Part shown: positions 21,396 to 28,733 of the stretch, piece by piece | How the letters are laid out: every line of letters begins with the position of its first letter | Position numbering within the stretch: the stretch's first letter is position 1 | Assembly (NCBI GenBank): GCA_903902915.1 | Contig: CAIUWR010000005.1 | Coordinates: forward strand, 1 to 39,321 | Length of the DNA stretch: 39,321 nucleotides | Direction: 5' to 3' | From: an uncultured Hyphomicrobiales bacterium | Lineage (GTDB): Bacteria; Pseudomonadota; Alphaproteobacteria; Rhizobiales; Beijerinckiaceae | Notes under the pieces: model-generated | Database searches by the model: none | Seen by the model: the letters and a program-made list of their open reading frames with translations, nothing else | What the model was told of the DNA's origin: nothing | Translations under genes and position numbers: made by a program

Positions 21396-21628
21396 GGGCC
21401 TTGATCCATCCTACGACGCGACGTCCGGCAATCCGGGGGGCGACCATATTCGCCACTGCGCCAGGAGCGCAAGCGTCGCGCCCCGCTATGATCACGTTCC
21501 GCGTGGCTTTCCCCAGCTTTTCGTCCCGGATTTCCGCCTCCGGCGCTGCGATGGCCGCGGCTTCGCCTTGACACCGGCCGCGCGTGCGAGGAAACCTCGC
21601 GCCGAACTGTCTTTCGGAGAATTGGCCC

Positions 21629-22486
21629 ATGTCGCACGCTCAGCTGGAAAAAATCATCGAAGCCGCCTTCGAGGATCGGGCCAATGTCACCCCCGCCACC
21701 ACCGGCGAAGTGCGCGACGCCGTCAACGAGGCGCTGAACCTGCTCGACACCGGCGCGGCCCGCGTCGCCTACAAGGTTGTGGGCAAGACCGGCCCCGAGG
21801 CCTGGGCGGTCAACCAGTGGCTGAAGAAGGCGGTGCTGCTTTCCTTCCGCCTGAACGAGATGTGGGCCATCTCCGGCGGCCCCGGCGGCTCCTCCTGGTG
21901 GGACAAGGTGCCCTCCAAGTTCGAAGGCTGGACGGCGAAGGAACATGGCGCGGCGGGCTTCCGCTCGGTGCCCGGCTGCATCGTGCGCCGCTCGGCCTTC
22001 ATCGCGAAGAACGTGGTGCTGATGCCCTCGTTCGTGAATCTGGGCGCCTATGTGGACGAGGGCGCCATGGTCGACACCTGGGCGACCGTGGGCAGTTGCG
22101 CGCAGATCGGCAAGAATGTGCATCTGTCCGGCGGCGTGGGCATTGGCGGCGTTCTGGAGCCCTTGCAGGCCAATCCGACCATCATCGAGGACAATTGCTT
22201 CATCGGCGCCCGCTCCGAAGTGGTCGAGGGCGTGGTCGTGGGCGAGGGCTCGGTGCTCTCCATGGGCGTCTTCATCAGCGCCTCCACCCGCATCATCGAC
22301 CGCAACACCGGCGTGACCCATGTGGGCTATGTGCCTCCCTACTCGGTGGTCGTGCCGGGGTCGCTGCCCGGCAAGGCTTTGCCGGACGGCACGCCCGGCC
22401 CCTCGCTCTATTGCGCCGTCATCGTGAAGACCGTGGACGCGCAGACCCGCTCGAAGACGGGCATCAACGAACTGCTGAGGGATTGA
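21629..22486 (+). CDS. dapD: Tetrahydrodipicolinate N-succinyltransferase
   Basis: A 285-residue hexapeptide-repeat acyltransferase. The ATG at 21629 follows CGGAGAA and gives [20 protein letters not shown], the family's start; the longer frame from 21584 is unlikely. The left-handed beta helix is visible as [20 protein letters not shown] and the following [20 protein letters not shown]. It transfers succinyl from succinyl-CoA to tetrahydrodipicolinate in lysine and meso-diaminopimelate synthesis. It leads an operon with a small membrane protein and dapE, which removes the succinyl group two steps later. Confidence 0.97.
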   Translation: MSHAQLEKIIEAAFEDRANVTPATTGEVRDAVNEALNLLDTGAARVAYKVVGKTGPEAWAVNQWLKKAVLLSFRLNEMWAISGGPGGSSWWDKVPSKFEGWTAKEHGAAGFRSVPGCIVRRSAFIAKNVVLMPSFVNLGAYVDEGAMVDTWATVGSCAQIGKNVHLSGGVGIGGVLEPLQANPTIIEDNCFIGARSEVVEGVVVGEGSVLSMGVFISASTRIIDRNTGVTHVGYVPPYSVVVPGSLPGKALPDGTPGPSLYCAVIVKTVDAQTRSKTGINELLRD

Positions 22487-22488
22487 TC

Positions 22489-22980
22489 GTGGCTCCTGCG
22501 GAACAAGAATCGGCCTCCGGCTTCGCTTTTCTGTTCCGTGGGGATCAGGGATTGGTCAGCCGCGCGCAATGGTGGCTGGGCACGGCTGGCCTCGCCGCCG
22601 TGCTGGCGGCTCTCACAGGCGTGTGGATGGTGATCGGCCGCGCCGCCTATGAGGCGCAGGGGCCGGAGGCCCGCGCCGACCTGTTCGACGCCAACATCTT
22701 CGCCGCCTACGCCTATCTGATTTTCTTCGGCTTCGGCGTCATGCTGATTTCGGTCAGTCACTATAATCTCTCCGCCAAGCGCTGCCGGGCGCGGGGCCGG
22801 CCGCCCGCGCTGGCGGGGCTTCTGCCGCTGTTCGCCCTGTTCAGCGGCGCGGCGCACTGGCTCTATCCGCGCGTGACCGAGGACATGCCTTACTGGACCG
22901 TGGGGCTGACGGATGCGCTCCTTGTCGCCGTGATCCTCTGGAACGTCGTGGATCTGGGCCTTCTGGGCCGCGACCCATGA
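22489..22980 (+). CDS. Four-helix membrane protein, DUF805-like
   Basis: A 163-residue protein starting at GTG 22489, two bases after dapD; its frame stays open far upstream only as a shadow. Four hydrophobic helices are clear: residues about 25-47, 64-86, 103-122 and 135-158. The segment SHYNLSAKRCRARGRPPALA after helix 2 resembles the NLSxKRLRDRG turn of DUF805 proteins. Function is unknown. It overlaps dapE by ATGA, so it is translated with the dap genes, yet no role in lysine synthesis is known. Confidence 0.72.
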   Translation: MAPAEQESASGFAFLFRGDQGLVSRAQWWLGTAGLAAVLAALTGVWMVIGRAAYEAQGPEARADLFDANIFAAYAYLIFFGFGVMLISVSHYNLSAKRCRARGRPPALAGLLPLFALFSGAAHWLYPRVTEDMPYWTVGLTDALLVAVILWNVVDLGLLGRDP

Positions 22981-24128
22981 GCGAAGCCCTCGACCTCTGC
23001 CGCGCCCTCATCCGCTGCCCCTCGGTGACGCCTTCCGACGCTGGCGCGCTGGGGCTGATCGAGCGGGTGCTGGGCGAGGCGGGGTTCGAGACCCATCGGG
23101 TGAGCTTCTCGCAGGAGGGCTATCCCGACACGCCAAATCTTTACGCCCGCATCGGCACGGGTTCGCCCTGCCTGCTCTTCGCCGGCCATACGGATGTGGT
23201 GCCGCCCGGCGACGCAGCCGCCTGGCGCTTCGATCCCTTCTCCGCCGAAATTGCGGAGGGCATGGTCTGGGGGCGCGGCGCGACCGACATGAAGGGCGGC
23301 GTCGCCGCCTCCATCGCGGCCTCGCTGGCGCATATCCGCACCCATGGCATGGACAAGGGCTCCATCGCCTTCCTCATCACCGGCGACGAGGAAGGCCCCG
23401 CCGTCAACGGCACGGTGAAGCTGCTCGACTGGGCGCAGGCGCGCGGCGAGCGGTTCGACCATTGCATTCTGGGCGAGCCCACCAATCCCGACGCGCTCGG
23501 CGACATGATCAAGATCGGCCGCCGGGGCTCCCTCTCGGGCCGCCTGACCATTCAGGGCAAGCAGGGCCATGTGGGCTATCCGCTGCTGGCGGACAATCCC
23601 GTGCATCACATGCTGCGCCTCTGCGCCGCCCTGCTGGCCGCGCCCCTCGATGGCGGGACAGATCATTTCGACCCGTCCAATCTCGAAATCACCACGCTCG
23701 ACGTCGGCAATCCGGCGGTGAACGTCATCCCCGCGCAGGCGAAGGCCGCCTTCAATATCCGCTTCAACGATCTATGGACCCCCGCCACGCTGGAGGCCGA
23801 GCTGCGCGCGCGCCTCGCCGCCGTCGCTGGCGCGGCCCATTACACGCTGGAGATGGCGCCGACCAACGCTCACGCCTTCCTCACCCAGCCCGGCCCCTTC
23901 GTGGACATGGTGGCCCGCGCCATCGCGGCGGAGACCGGCCGCAGCCCCGCGCTCTCCACCACCGGCGGCACGTCCGATGCGCGCTTCATCAAGAATGTCT
24001 GCCCCGTGGTCGAATTCGGCCTCATCGGCAAGACCATGCATGCGGTGGACGAGCGCATCGCAGTGGCGGACCTCGACGCCCTGACGGCGATCTATGGGCG
24101 GGTGCTGGCGGACTATTTCGCCGGTTGA
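22977..24128 (+). CDS. dapE: Succinyl-diaminopimelate desuccinylase
   Basis: A 383-residue M20-family dinuclear zinc hydrolase. Metal ligands and catalytic residues are in FAGHTDVVPPGD (His71, Asp73), GRGATDMKGG (Asp104), TGDEEGPA (catalytic Glu138, ligand Glu139) and LGEPTN (Glu167), with the late histidine in GKTMHAVDE. It hydrolyses N-succinyl-LL-diaminopimelate. The ATG at 22977 overlaps the preceding stop as ATGA. dapD and dapE together show that this organism uses the succinylase branch. Confidence 0.97.
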   Translation: MSEALDLCRALIRCPSVTPSDAGALGLIERVLGEAGFETHRVSFSQEGYPDTPNLYARIGTGSPCLLFAGHTDVVPPGDAAAWRFDPFSAEIAEGMVWGRGATDMKGGVAASIAASLAHIRTHGMDKGSIAFLITGDEEGPAVNGTVKLLDWAQARGERFDHCILGEPTNPDALGDMIKIGRRGSLSGRLTIQGKQGHVGYPLLADNPVHHMLRLCAALLAAPLDGGTDHFDPSNLEITTLDVGNPAVNVIPAQAKAAFNIRFNDLWTPATLEAELRARLAAVAGAAHYTLEMAPTNAHAFLTQPGPFVDMVARAIAAETGRSPALSTTGGTSDARFIKNVCPVVEFGLIGKTMHAVDERIAVADLDALTAIYGRVLADYFAG

Positions 24129-24140
24129 TCAGTCGGCCCC

Positions 24141-25115
24141 TTGCAGCCCCCCGCGCCAAAGCCGTATCAAGGGTGCAAAGGGGAGGCGGTCATCAACTTT
24201 CGGCAGCTGTCATATTTCATCAAGGTGGTCGAAGCCGGCAACATGACGGCCGCCGCCGAGCAGCTGAACGTCGCCCAGCCCGCCCTTGGCGTGCAGATCC
24301 GTCAGCTGGAAAGCGAGCTGGGGCTCGATCTGCTCGTGCGCCATTCGCGCGGGGTGACGCCCACCGAAGCGGGCAAGCTGTTGTTCGAGCGCGCGCGGCG
24401 CATCCTCGCCGATGTGGAGGCCACCCAGCGGGAGTTGCAGGCCTTCACCACGCCGCGCATCGACCATGTGGTGCTTGGCGTGCCGCCCAGCCTCATGCTG
24501 CTGCTGGGGCCTGACATCCTGATCGAGGCCCGGCGCCAGTTGCCGGGCGTGTCCTTCAGTCTGGTGGAGGAGCGCAGCGTGGTGCTGCTCGACGCCATTG
24601 ATCGCGGGCAGATCGACGTGGCCTTCTCGTGGAACGTGCCCGAACGCGCCGATCTCCAGCGAACGGCCCTGCTGGAGGAAGACCTGCTGCTGGTGACGAG
24701 CGCCGATGCGGTGGTTGAGCCCGGCCCCGTCAGTTTCGCGCAGGCGCTCAATTATGAACTGGTCATCGCCGGGGAGCGCGGCGTCATCCGCAACATCGTG
24801 CAGGCGGAGGCGCGCCGCCTCGGCCTCACCATGCGCCTCGCCTATGAGGTCCACTCCATCTCGTCCATGAAGGCGCTCATCGGGCGTAGCGGCGGGGCGA
24901 CCATCATGCCCTATTCGCTCGCCCCGCGAGAGATCGATAGCGGCGATCTGGTCGCCCGGCGCATCGAGCGCCCAAGCGTCACCCGCACCCTCTATCTGGT
25001 GCGCCCGCTCAAGCGGGCGGGATTTTCCCGCGAGGCGGAGGTGCTGGCCTTTCTCGACGGTCTTGGCGCGCGCAGCCTCGCGGCCATGGAGCCCTATGCG
25101 CGGCCCTTGCGCTGA
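24141..25115 (+). CDS. LysR-family transcriptional regulator
   Basis: The winged-helix domain is clear: INFRQLSYFIKVVEAGNMTA and AAEQLNVAQPALGVQIRQLE, followed by the typical GLDLLVRHSRGVTPTEAG. The effector-binding domain (residues about 105-310) contains LALNYELVIAGERGVIR-like strands and ends in a C-terminal helix. The start is uncertain. A TTG at 24141 gives 324 residues with a 17-residue extension and no ribosome site, whereas AGGGGAGG sits just before an ATC codon at 24192, where LysR proteins normally begin (MNFRQL). No ATG, GTG or other TTG lies between. It is 12 bases from dapE but likely regulates the Rieske operon downstream, which has a LysR-like box. Confidence 0.88.
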   Translation: MQPPAPKPYQGCKGEAVINFRQLSYFIKVVEAGNMTAAAEQLNVAQPALGVQIRQLESELGLDLLVRHSRGVTPTEAGKLLFERARRILADVEATQRELQAFTTPRIDHVVLGVPPSLMLLLGPDILIEARRQLPGVSFSLVEERSVVLLDAIDRGQIDVAFSWNVPERADLQRTALLEEDLLLVTSADAVVEPGPVSFAQALNYELVIAGERGVIRNIVQAEARRLGLTMRLAYEVHSISSMKALIGRSGGATIMPYSLAPREIDSGDLVARRIERPSVTRTLYLVRPLKRAGFSREAEVLAFLDGLGARSLAAMEPYARPLR

Positions 25116-25125
25116 CCCATTTCAT

Positions 25126-25138
25126 TGTGCGGCGCACA
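25126..25138. promoter_or_regulatory. LysR-type box (T-N11-A dyad)
   Basis: TGTGC-GGC-GCACA is a perfect dyad with the T-N11-A spacing bound by LysR regulators. It lies 10 bases after the LysR gene stop and about 130 bases upstream of the Rieske gene, suiting an activator site for that operon. No box-dependent -35/-10 pair was fixed. Confidence 0.45.
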
Positions 25139-25212
25139 GTTCGAAAAGCTTTGGTCTGCCCCAACGAATATGTCTTGGACGACGGTCGCGCTTTTCCTTA
25201 GATCATTAAGCA

Positions 25213-25242
25213 CAGGGCGCGCGCTACTCGCGCGGCGCCCTG
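25213..25242 (+). repeat. Strong hairpin in the leader of the Rieske gene
   Basis: CAGGGCGC and GCGCCCTG form eight outer pairs and GCGC/GCGC four inner ones, with one bulged G and a TACTC loop. It ends 12 bases before the GGGAGG ribosome site at 25255. It may influence mRNA stability or translation; without a T run, a terminator is unlikely. Confidence 0.5.
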
Positions 25243-25269
25243 ATTTCATCTCCGGGAGGATCACCGCTC

Positions 25270-25632
25270 ATGGCCGAGCAGTTCGTGGGAAAGGCGTCCG
25301 AGTTCAAGGATGGCGATCGTCAGATCGTTCGCATCGGCGAACAAGAGATCGGCATTTTCAAACATGAAGGCGAATTCTACGCCTACAGCAACTTCTGCCT
25401 GCATCAGGGCGGACCGGCCTGCGAGGGCCTGACCATCGCCCGCGTCGAGGAGCGCCTGCGCCCCGACAAGACCTCGATGGGTCTGCATTTCACCAATGAC
25501 ATGAACTTCGTCTGTCCGTGGCATGGCTACGAATATGACATGAAGACCGGCGAGCATGTGTCCAACCGCAAGCTCAAGCTGCGGAAATACGAGATCGTGC
25601 AGAAGGGAAACGACGTCTATGTCGTCGCCTAA
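25270..25632 (+). CDS. Rieske [2Fe-2S] ferredoxin-like protein
   Basis: A 120-residue single-domain Rieske protein, starting at ATG 25270 after GGGAGGA. Cluster ligands are Cys43 and His45 in CLHQGG and Cys82 and His85 in CPWHGYEYD. The two boxes are 36 residues apart, longer than the roughly 17-20 of oxygenase ferredoxins; the extra piece runs from about residue 57 to 80 and includes ERLRPDKTSMGLHF. Rieske ferredoxins pass electrons to oxygenases, but no Rieske oxygenase alpha subunit or reductase is visible in the window. The last 14 bases overlap the next gene, so the two are coupled. The fold is sure; the electron partner is unknown. Confidence 0.9.
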   Translation: MAEQFVGKASEFKDGDRQIVRIGEQEIGIFKHEGEFYAYSNFCLHQGGPACEGLTIARVEERLRPDKTSMGLHFTNDMNFVCPWHGYEYDMKTGEHVSNRKLKLRKYEIVQKGNDVYVVA

Positions 25633-26296
25633 GTCTGCAAAGTCGCCCAAGGCGACGACGTCTGCCAAAGCAGGCAAGGCGGTGGTGAAGTCCGCCGCCG
25701 CTCCCCGTTCCAAGGCCGCCGATGGCGAGGTCTTTGCGGGCGAGGACAAGGTGAATTTTGTGAAGGCCATATGGGAAGGCGTCCCCTCGAAAGAGGCGAA
25801 GACGTCCGGTGGCTCCAAGTCAAGGGTGGAAGAAACGAAGAAGGGCAAATCCGGCAAGGACAAGCCCAAGGCGGACAAAGCCAAGGCGGACAAGGCCAAG
25901 GCGGACAAGGCCAAGGTGGGCAAGGCCAAGTCTGGAAAGTCCGGGTCGGACGCTGCGCCCAAGGTCGAGATCTTGCGCAAGATGTCGGCCCCCGTGCGCG
26001 TTGAAGCGCGTCAGACGCCGGAGTCGGATGCGGCTCTGGCGCTGGTCGCCACGCTGGAAGCGAAGTTCGACGCTGGCGAGCTGGATGTCCTGACGCCTGA
26101 AGCCACGCAGGCCCTCGTGGGCGTGATTTGCCGGATCTACGGCGCCAATCAAGAGAGCGGGAACAAATATTCCCTGCTGTCCGGGCGGGCCGCCATTTCC
26201 GGAACCGATGCGATGATCACCTGCAGCGCCCTGCTCAAGGCGGTGGATTTGCAGGTGTTCGAACTGGGTATGTGGCAGAGCTGGTCGGGCATCTGA
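25619..26296 (+). CDS. Lysine-rich repeat protein with unassigned C-terminal domain
   Basis: A 225-residue protein of unknown function. The ATG at 25619 lies inside the end of the Rieske gene (14-base overlap). Residues 1-30 are Lys/Ser/Ala rich; residues 84-108 are five 5-residue units of the KADKA/KVGKA/KSGKS type, reminiscent of histone H1-like or PAKKA tails. The C-terminal 85 residues look folded, with ALVATLEAKFDAGELDVLTP, a VGVICRIYGANQESGNKYSL stretch and an end DLQVFELGMWQSWSGI. That part has two cysteines (in VICRI and ITCSALL) but no motif I can name. It sits between the Rieske and amidohydrolase genes and could tether, scaffold or present the Rieske protein; this is inference. Confidence 0.65.
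   Translation: MSSPKSAKSPKATTSAKAGKAVVKSAAAPRSKAADGEVFAGEDKVNFVKAIWEGVPSKEAKTSGGSKSRVEETKKGKSGKDKPKADKAKADKAKADKAKVGKAKSGKSGSDAAPKVEILRKMSAPVRVEARQTPESDAALALVATLEAKFDAGELDVLTPEATQALVGVICRIYGANQESGNKYSLLSGRAAISGTDAMITCSALLKAVDLQVFELGMWQSWSGI
25868..25942 (+). repeat. Five 15-base tandem repeats inside the lysine-rich gene
   Basis: The unit AAGGCGGACAAGGCC (KADKA) occurs three times in a row, almost identical, followed by two diverged units (KVGKA, KSGKS). The near-identity of the DNA suggests recent expansion by slippage, so copy number may vary between strains. Confidence 0.85.
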
Positions 26297-26332
26297 CCGC
26301 AGCCTTAGAGAACAAGCAGGAGGGATGCACTC

Positions 26333-27577
26333 ATGGACCTCATTTCAGATCGTGGCCGCCGCGTTCAGGTTGAAGAGCTGAACACAACCAAGCTCCTCGC
26401 CCACGCCGCCAAGCAGACGCGCGACCGCAAGTTCGACGACGTGCTCATCGTCGACGTCGACGCGCATCACTACGAGAACGAGAACTTCGGCGAAATTCTC
26501 CCCTTCATGGAGAACGAGGTTCTCAAGCAGCTCGTGCTCTCCGCCCGCGCCAAGGCCGGTCGCGGCAGCGTGTTGCCCTCGACGCCCGGCTTCCAGGACA
26601 TGGGCGGCCGCGTGACGCGCTATCCGCTGCGCTCCACCGAGAAGACCGATCCGAGCCGCCTGCGCGACGCGCAATTGGGCGAGCGCTGGATGGACGCCAT
26701 GGGCGTCGATTATTCCTGCCTGTTCCCCACGGGCATGCTCAACGTCGGCCTGCATCCCCAGAAGGAGATGGAGTTCGAACTGTGCTGGGCCTACAACCGT
26801 TGGGTCACCGAAGTGGCGTTGCCGCAGACCGATGGCCGCATGTTCACGCAGCTGTCGCTTCCCTTCGGCGATCCCGAAGGCTCGCTGCGCTGCGTCGAGA
26901 CCTTCGGTCACCGCAAGGGCGTCGGCGGCTGGATGGTCACCACCGTGCGTCCCAAGATGCCCGTCTATGACAACGCCTATATGCCGGTCTATCGCGCCAT
27001 CGAAGAGCGCGGCCAGACCTTGGCCTTCCACTCGGGTCCGTCATGGGGCGACCACACGTTCCAGAGCTGCAACCGCTTCATCTCGGCCCATGCGCTCGGC
27101 TTCTCCTGGTACAACATTCTGCATCTCACGAACTGGGTCGTGAACGGCATGAACGAGCGCTTCCCCAAGCTGCCCGTTCTGTGGATCGAAGCTGGTCTGG
27201 CCTGGATCCCCTTCGTCATGCAGCGCATCGACCACGAGTTCATGTTGCGTCCGTCGGAATGCCCGCTGCTGAAGCGCAAGCCCTCCGAATATATGCGCGA
27301 GATGTTCTATTCCTCGCAGCCCATGGAAATTCAGGACATGGACGCGCTGGAATGCACCTTCCGCATGATCGACGCGGAAAACTCGCTGCTCTACGCCTCC
27401 GACTATCCCCACTGGGATTTCGATCTGCCCTCCACGATCTGGGATCTGCCCTTCCTCACGGACAAGGCGCGTCACAACATCCTTGGCGGCACGGCGCACA
27501 AGCTCTTCAAGCTGCCGCCCCGCAATGAGGCGCAGAAGGCCAATCTCATCAAATACGGCAACTACGTCGAGTGCTGA
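26333..27577 (+). CDS. Amidohydrolase family protein (ACMSD-like, Amidohydro_2)
   Basis: A 414-residue TIM-barrel metal enzyme starting at ATG 26333 after an AGGAGGG site. Metal-binding stretches resemble Amidohydro_2: VDVDAHHYE near residues 40-47, a mid-barrel AFHSGPSWGD with His233, and YASDYPHWDFD with Asp357. Members decarboxylate or hydrolyse aromatic acids without external cofactor (ACMSD, gamma-resorcylate decarboxylase); which reaction applies here cannot be read. The N-terminal 35 residues precede the barrel. It follows the lysine-rich gene by 36 bases and is probably in its operon; a hairpin then separates it from the Bug receptor gene. Confidence 0.82.
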   Translation: MDLISDRGRRVQVEELNTTKLLAHAAKQTRDRKFDDVLIVDVDAHHYENENFGEILPFMENEVLKQLVLSARAKAGRGSVLPSTPGFQDMGGRVTRYPLRSTEKTDPSRLRDAQLGERWMDAMGVDYSCLFPTGMLNVGLHPQKEMEFELCWAYNRWVTEVALPQTDGRMFTQLSLPFGDPEGSLRCVETFGHRKGVGGWMVTTVRPKMPVYDNAYMPVYRAIEERGQTLAFHSGPSWGDHTFQSCNRFISAHALGFSWYNILHLTNWVVNGMNERFPKLPVLWIEAGLAWIPFVMQRIDHEFMLRPSECPLLKRKPSEYMREMFYSSQPMEIQDMDALECTFRMIDAENSLLYASDYPHWDFDLPSTIWDLPFLTDKARHNILGGTAHKLFKLPPRNEAQKANLIKYGNYVEC

Positions 27578-27604
27578 TTTTGCGCTCGCGTCAGGATTAA
27601 AAGC

Positions 27605-27632
27605 GGGCGGCCCCACAAGGGTCGCCCAATTT
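27605..27632 (+). terminator. Weak terminator-like hairpin after the amidohydrolase gene
   Basis: GGGCGGCCC and GGGTCGCCC pair over nine bases (one G-U) around a CACAA loop and are followed by AATTTC. With such a short T tract it may attenuate rather than stop transcription into the receptor gene. Confidence 0.5.
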
Positions 27633-27649
27633 CATTCAGGGAGGTTTTC

Positions 27650-28681
27650 ATGGGTCGCGCAGCGCGTTTGATCCTGGCTGTCGCCGCTCTTGCCGCGTGC
27701 AGCGCAGCGCAGGCGCAGGATGTGGCGTCGTTCTACAAGGGCAAGACCGTGTCGGTGGTGATCGCCTCCGCGCCGGGCGGCGGCTTTGACACTTACGGGC
27801 GGCTCGTGGCGCGGCATCTGGGCGCGCATATTCCCGGCAATCCGACCGTCATTCCGCAAAACATGCCCGGCGCTGCGGGCGCTACGGCGGCCTATTACGT
27901 CACCGCCGTCGCGCCGAAAGACGGGACGGTGCTGGGCGCCATTCATCCCGGCAACATCATCGAGCCCGTGCTCGGCGACAAGCGCAAGGTGCGCTACGAT
28001 CCCGCCGCCTTCCAATATATCGGCAACGCCAATCCGGACGTCTATGTCTGTGTAGTGCGCACCGACGCGCCGGCGACGACATTTGAAGAGGCGCGCAAAA
28101 CGGAGCTTGTGATGGGCTCTGGCGGCGAGGCCGCTTCGACGCGCGACTTTCCCCTCTTGCTGAACGCCGTCCTGGGCGTCAAGTTCAAGGTGGTTCTGGG
28201 CTATTCAGGTAATCGCGACGTGCAGCTCGCCATCGAGAAGGGCGAGATTCATGGCCAATGCGGCGCCGCCTGGTCGAGCGTGCTGGCCACACATCCCGAT
28301 TGGTTCGCCAGCGGGCTGGTGAAAGTGCTGGTGCAGGAAGCCTCCGTCGGCGACCCGGAGTTGGACAAACTTGGGGCGCCGAAGTCCGTGGATTTCGCGC
28401 GCACGGCCGCCGAGCGGCAGGTGCTGGATCTCGTCTATAGTCAGGAGCAGTTTGGGCGGCCCTATATCATGGCGCCGGAAGTCCCGGCGGAGCGCGTCGC
28501 GGCCATGCGCAAGGCCTTCATGGACACCTTCCGCGATCCCGTCTTTCTGGCGGATGCGAAGAAGATGAATCTGGATGTTGACCCGATGTCGGGCGAGGAT
28601 CTGCAAGCGCTCGTGCGCAAGGTCTTCGAGACGCCGCCCGATGTGGCGGAGCGCGCCAAGGCGGCGACGGCGGGGCAGTAG
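27650..28681 (+). CDS. Bug/TctC-family periplasmic solute receptor, subtype A
   Basis: A 343-residue exported receptor starting at ATG 27650 after GGGAGG. The signal peptide could be cleaved after AQA (residue 22), although LAAC at 14-17 also resembles a lipobox. The mature start is DVASFYKGKTVSVVIASAPG, and the ligand loop has QNMPGAAGAT. It closely resembles the receptor at 4382: PDVYVCVVRTDAPATTFEE, EIHGQCG with a downstream WSS, and NLDVDPMSGEDLQALV. Bug proteins bind mono- to tricarboxylates for TctAB permeases, absent here. Its place after the amidohydrolase suggests it captures that pathway's substrate. Confidence 0.88.
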   Translation: MGRAARLILAVAALAACSAAQAQDVASFYKGKTVSVVIASAPGGGFDTYGRLVARHLGAHIPGNPTVIPQNMPGAAGATAAYYVTAVAPKDGTVLGAIHPGNIIEPVLGDKRKVRYDPAAFQYIGNANPDVYVCVVRTDAPATTFEEARKTELVMGSGGEAASTRDFPLLLNAVLGVKFKVVLGYSGNRDVQLAIEKGEIHGQCGAAWSSVLATHPDWFASGLVKVLVQEASVGDPELDKLGAPKSVDFARTAAERQVLDLVYSQEQFGRPYIMAPEVPAERVAAMRKAFMDTFRDPVFLADAKKMNLDVDPMSGEDLQALVRKVFETPPDVAERAKAATAGQ

Positions 28682-28733
28682 GTTTTTGGGCAGTCGGCAG
28701 TCGGCAGTAGTTTTTTCCGACTGCCTCAAACCC
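28681..28733. repeat. Long hairpin between convergent genes with tandem heptamers
   Basis: GGCAGTCGG occurs twice, overlapping (28689 and 28696), and either copy pairs perfectly with CCGACTGCC at 28717-28725. Outer bases GGTTT / AAACC can extend the stem. It fills the gap between the convergent receptor and hydrolase genes and overlaps both stop regions; a bidirectional terminator is likely, though the T tract lies within the loop. Confidence 0.55.

Noticed and set aside
21193-22488. Long upstream extension of the DUF805-like gene
   Set aside because: It overlaps dnaN and dapD in the wrong frame; the GTG at 22489 fits the dap operon.
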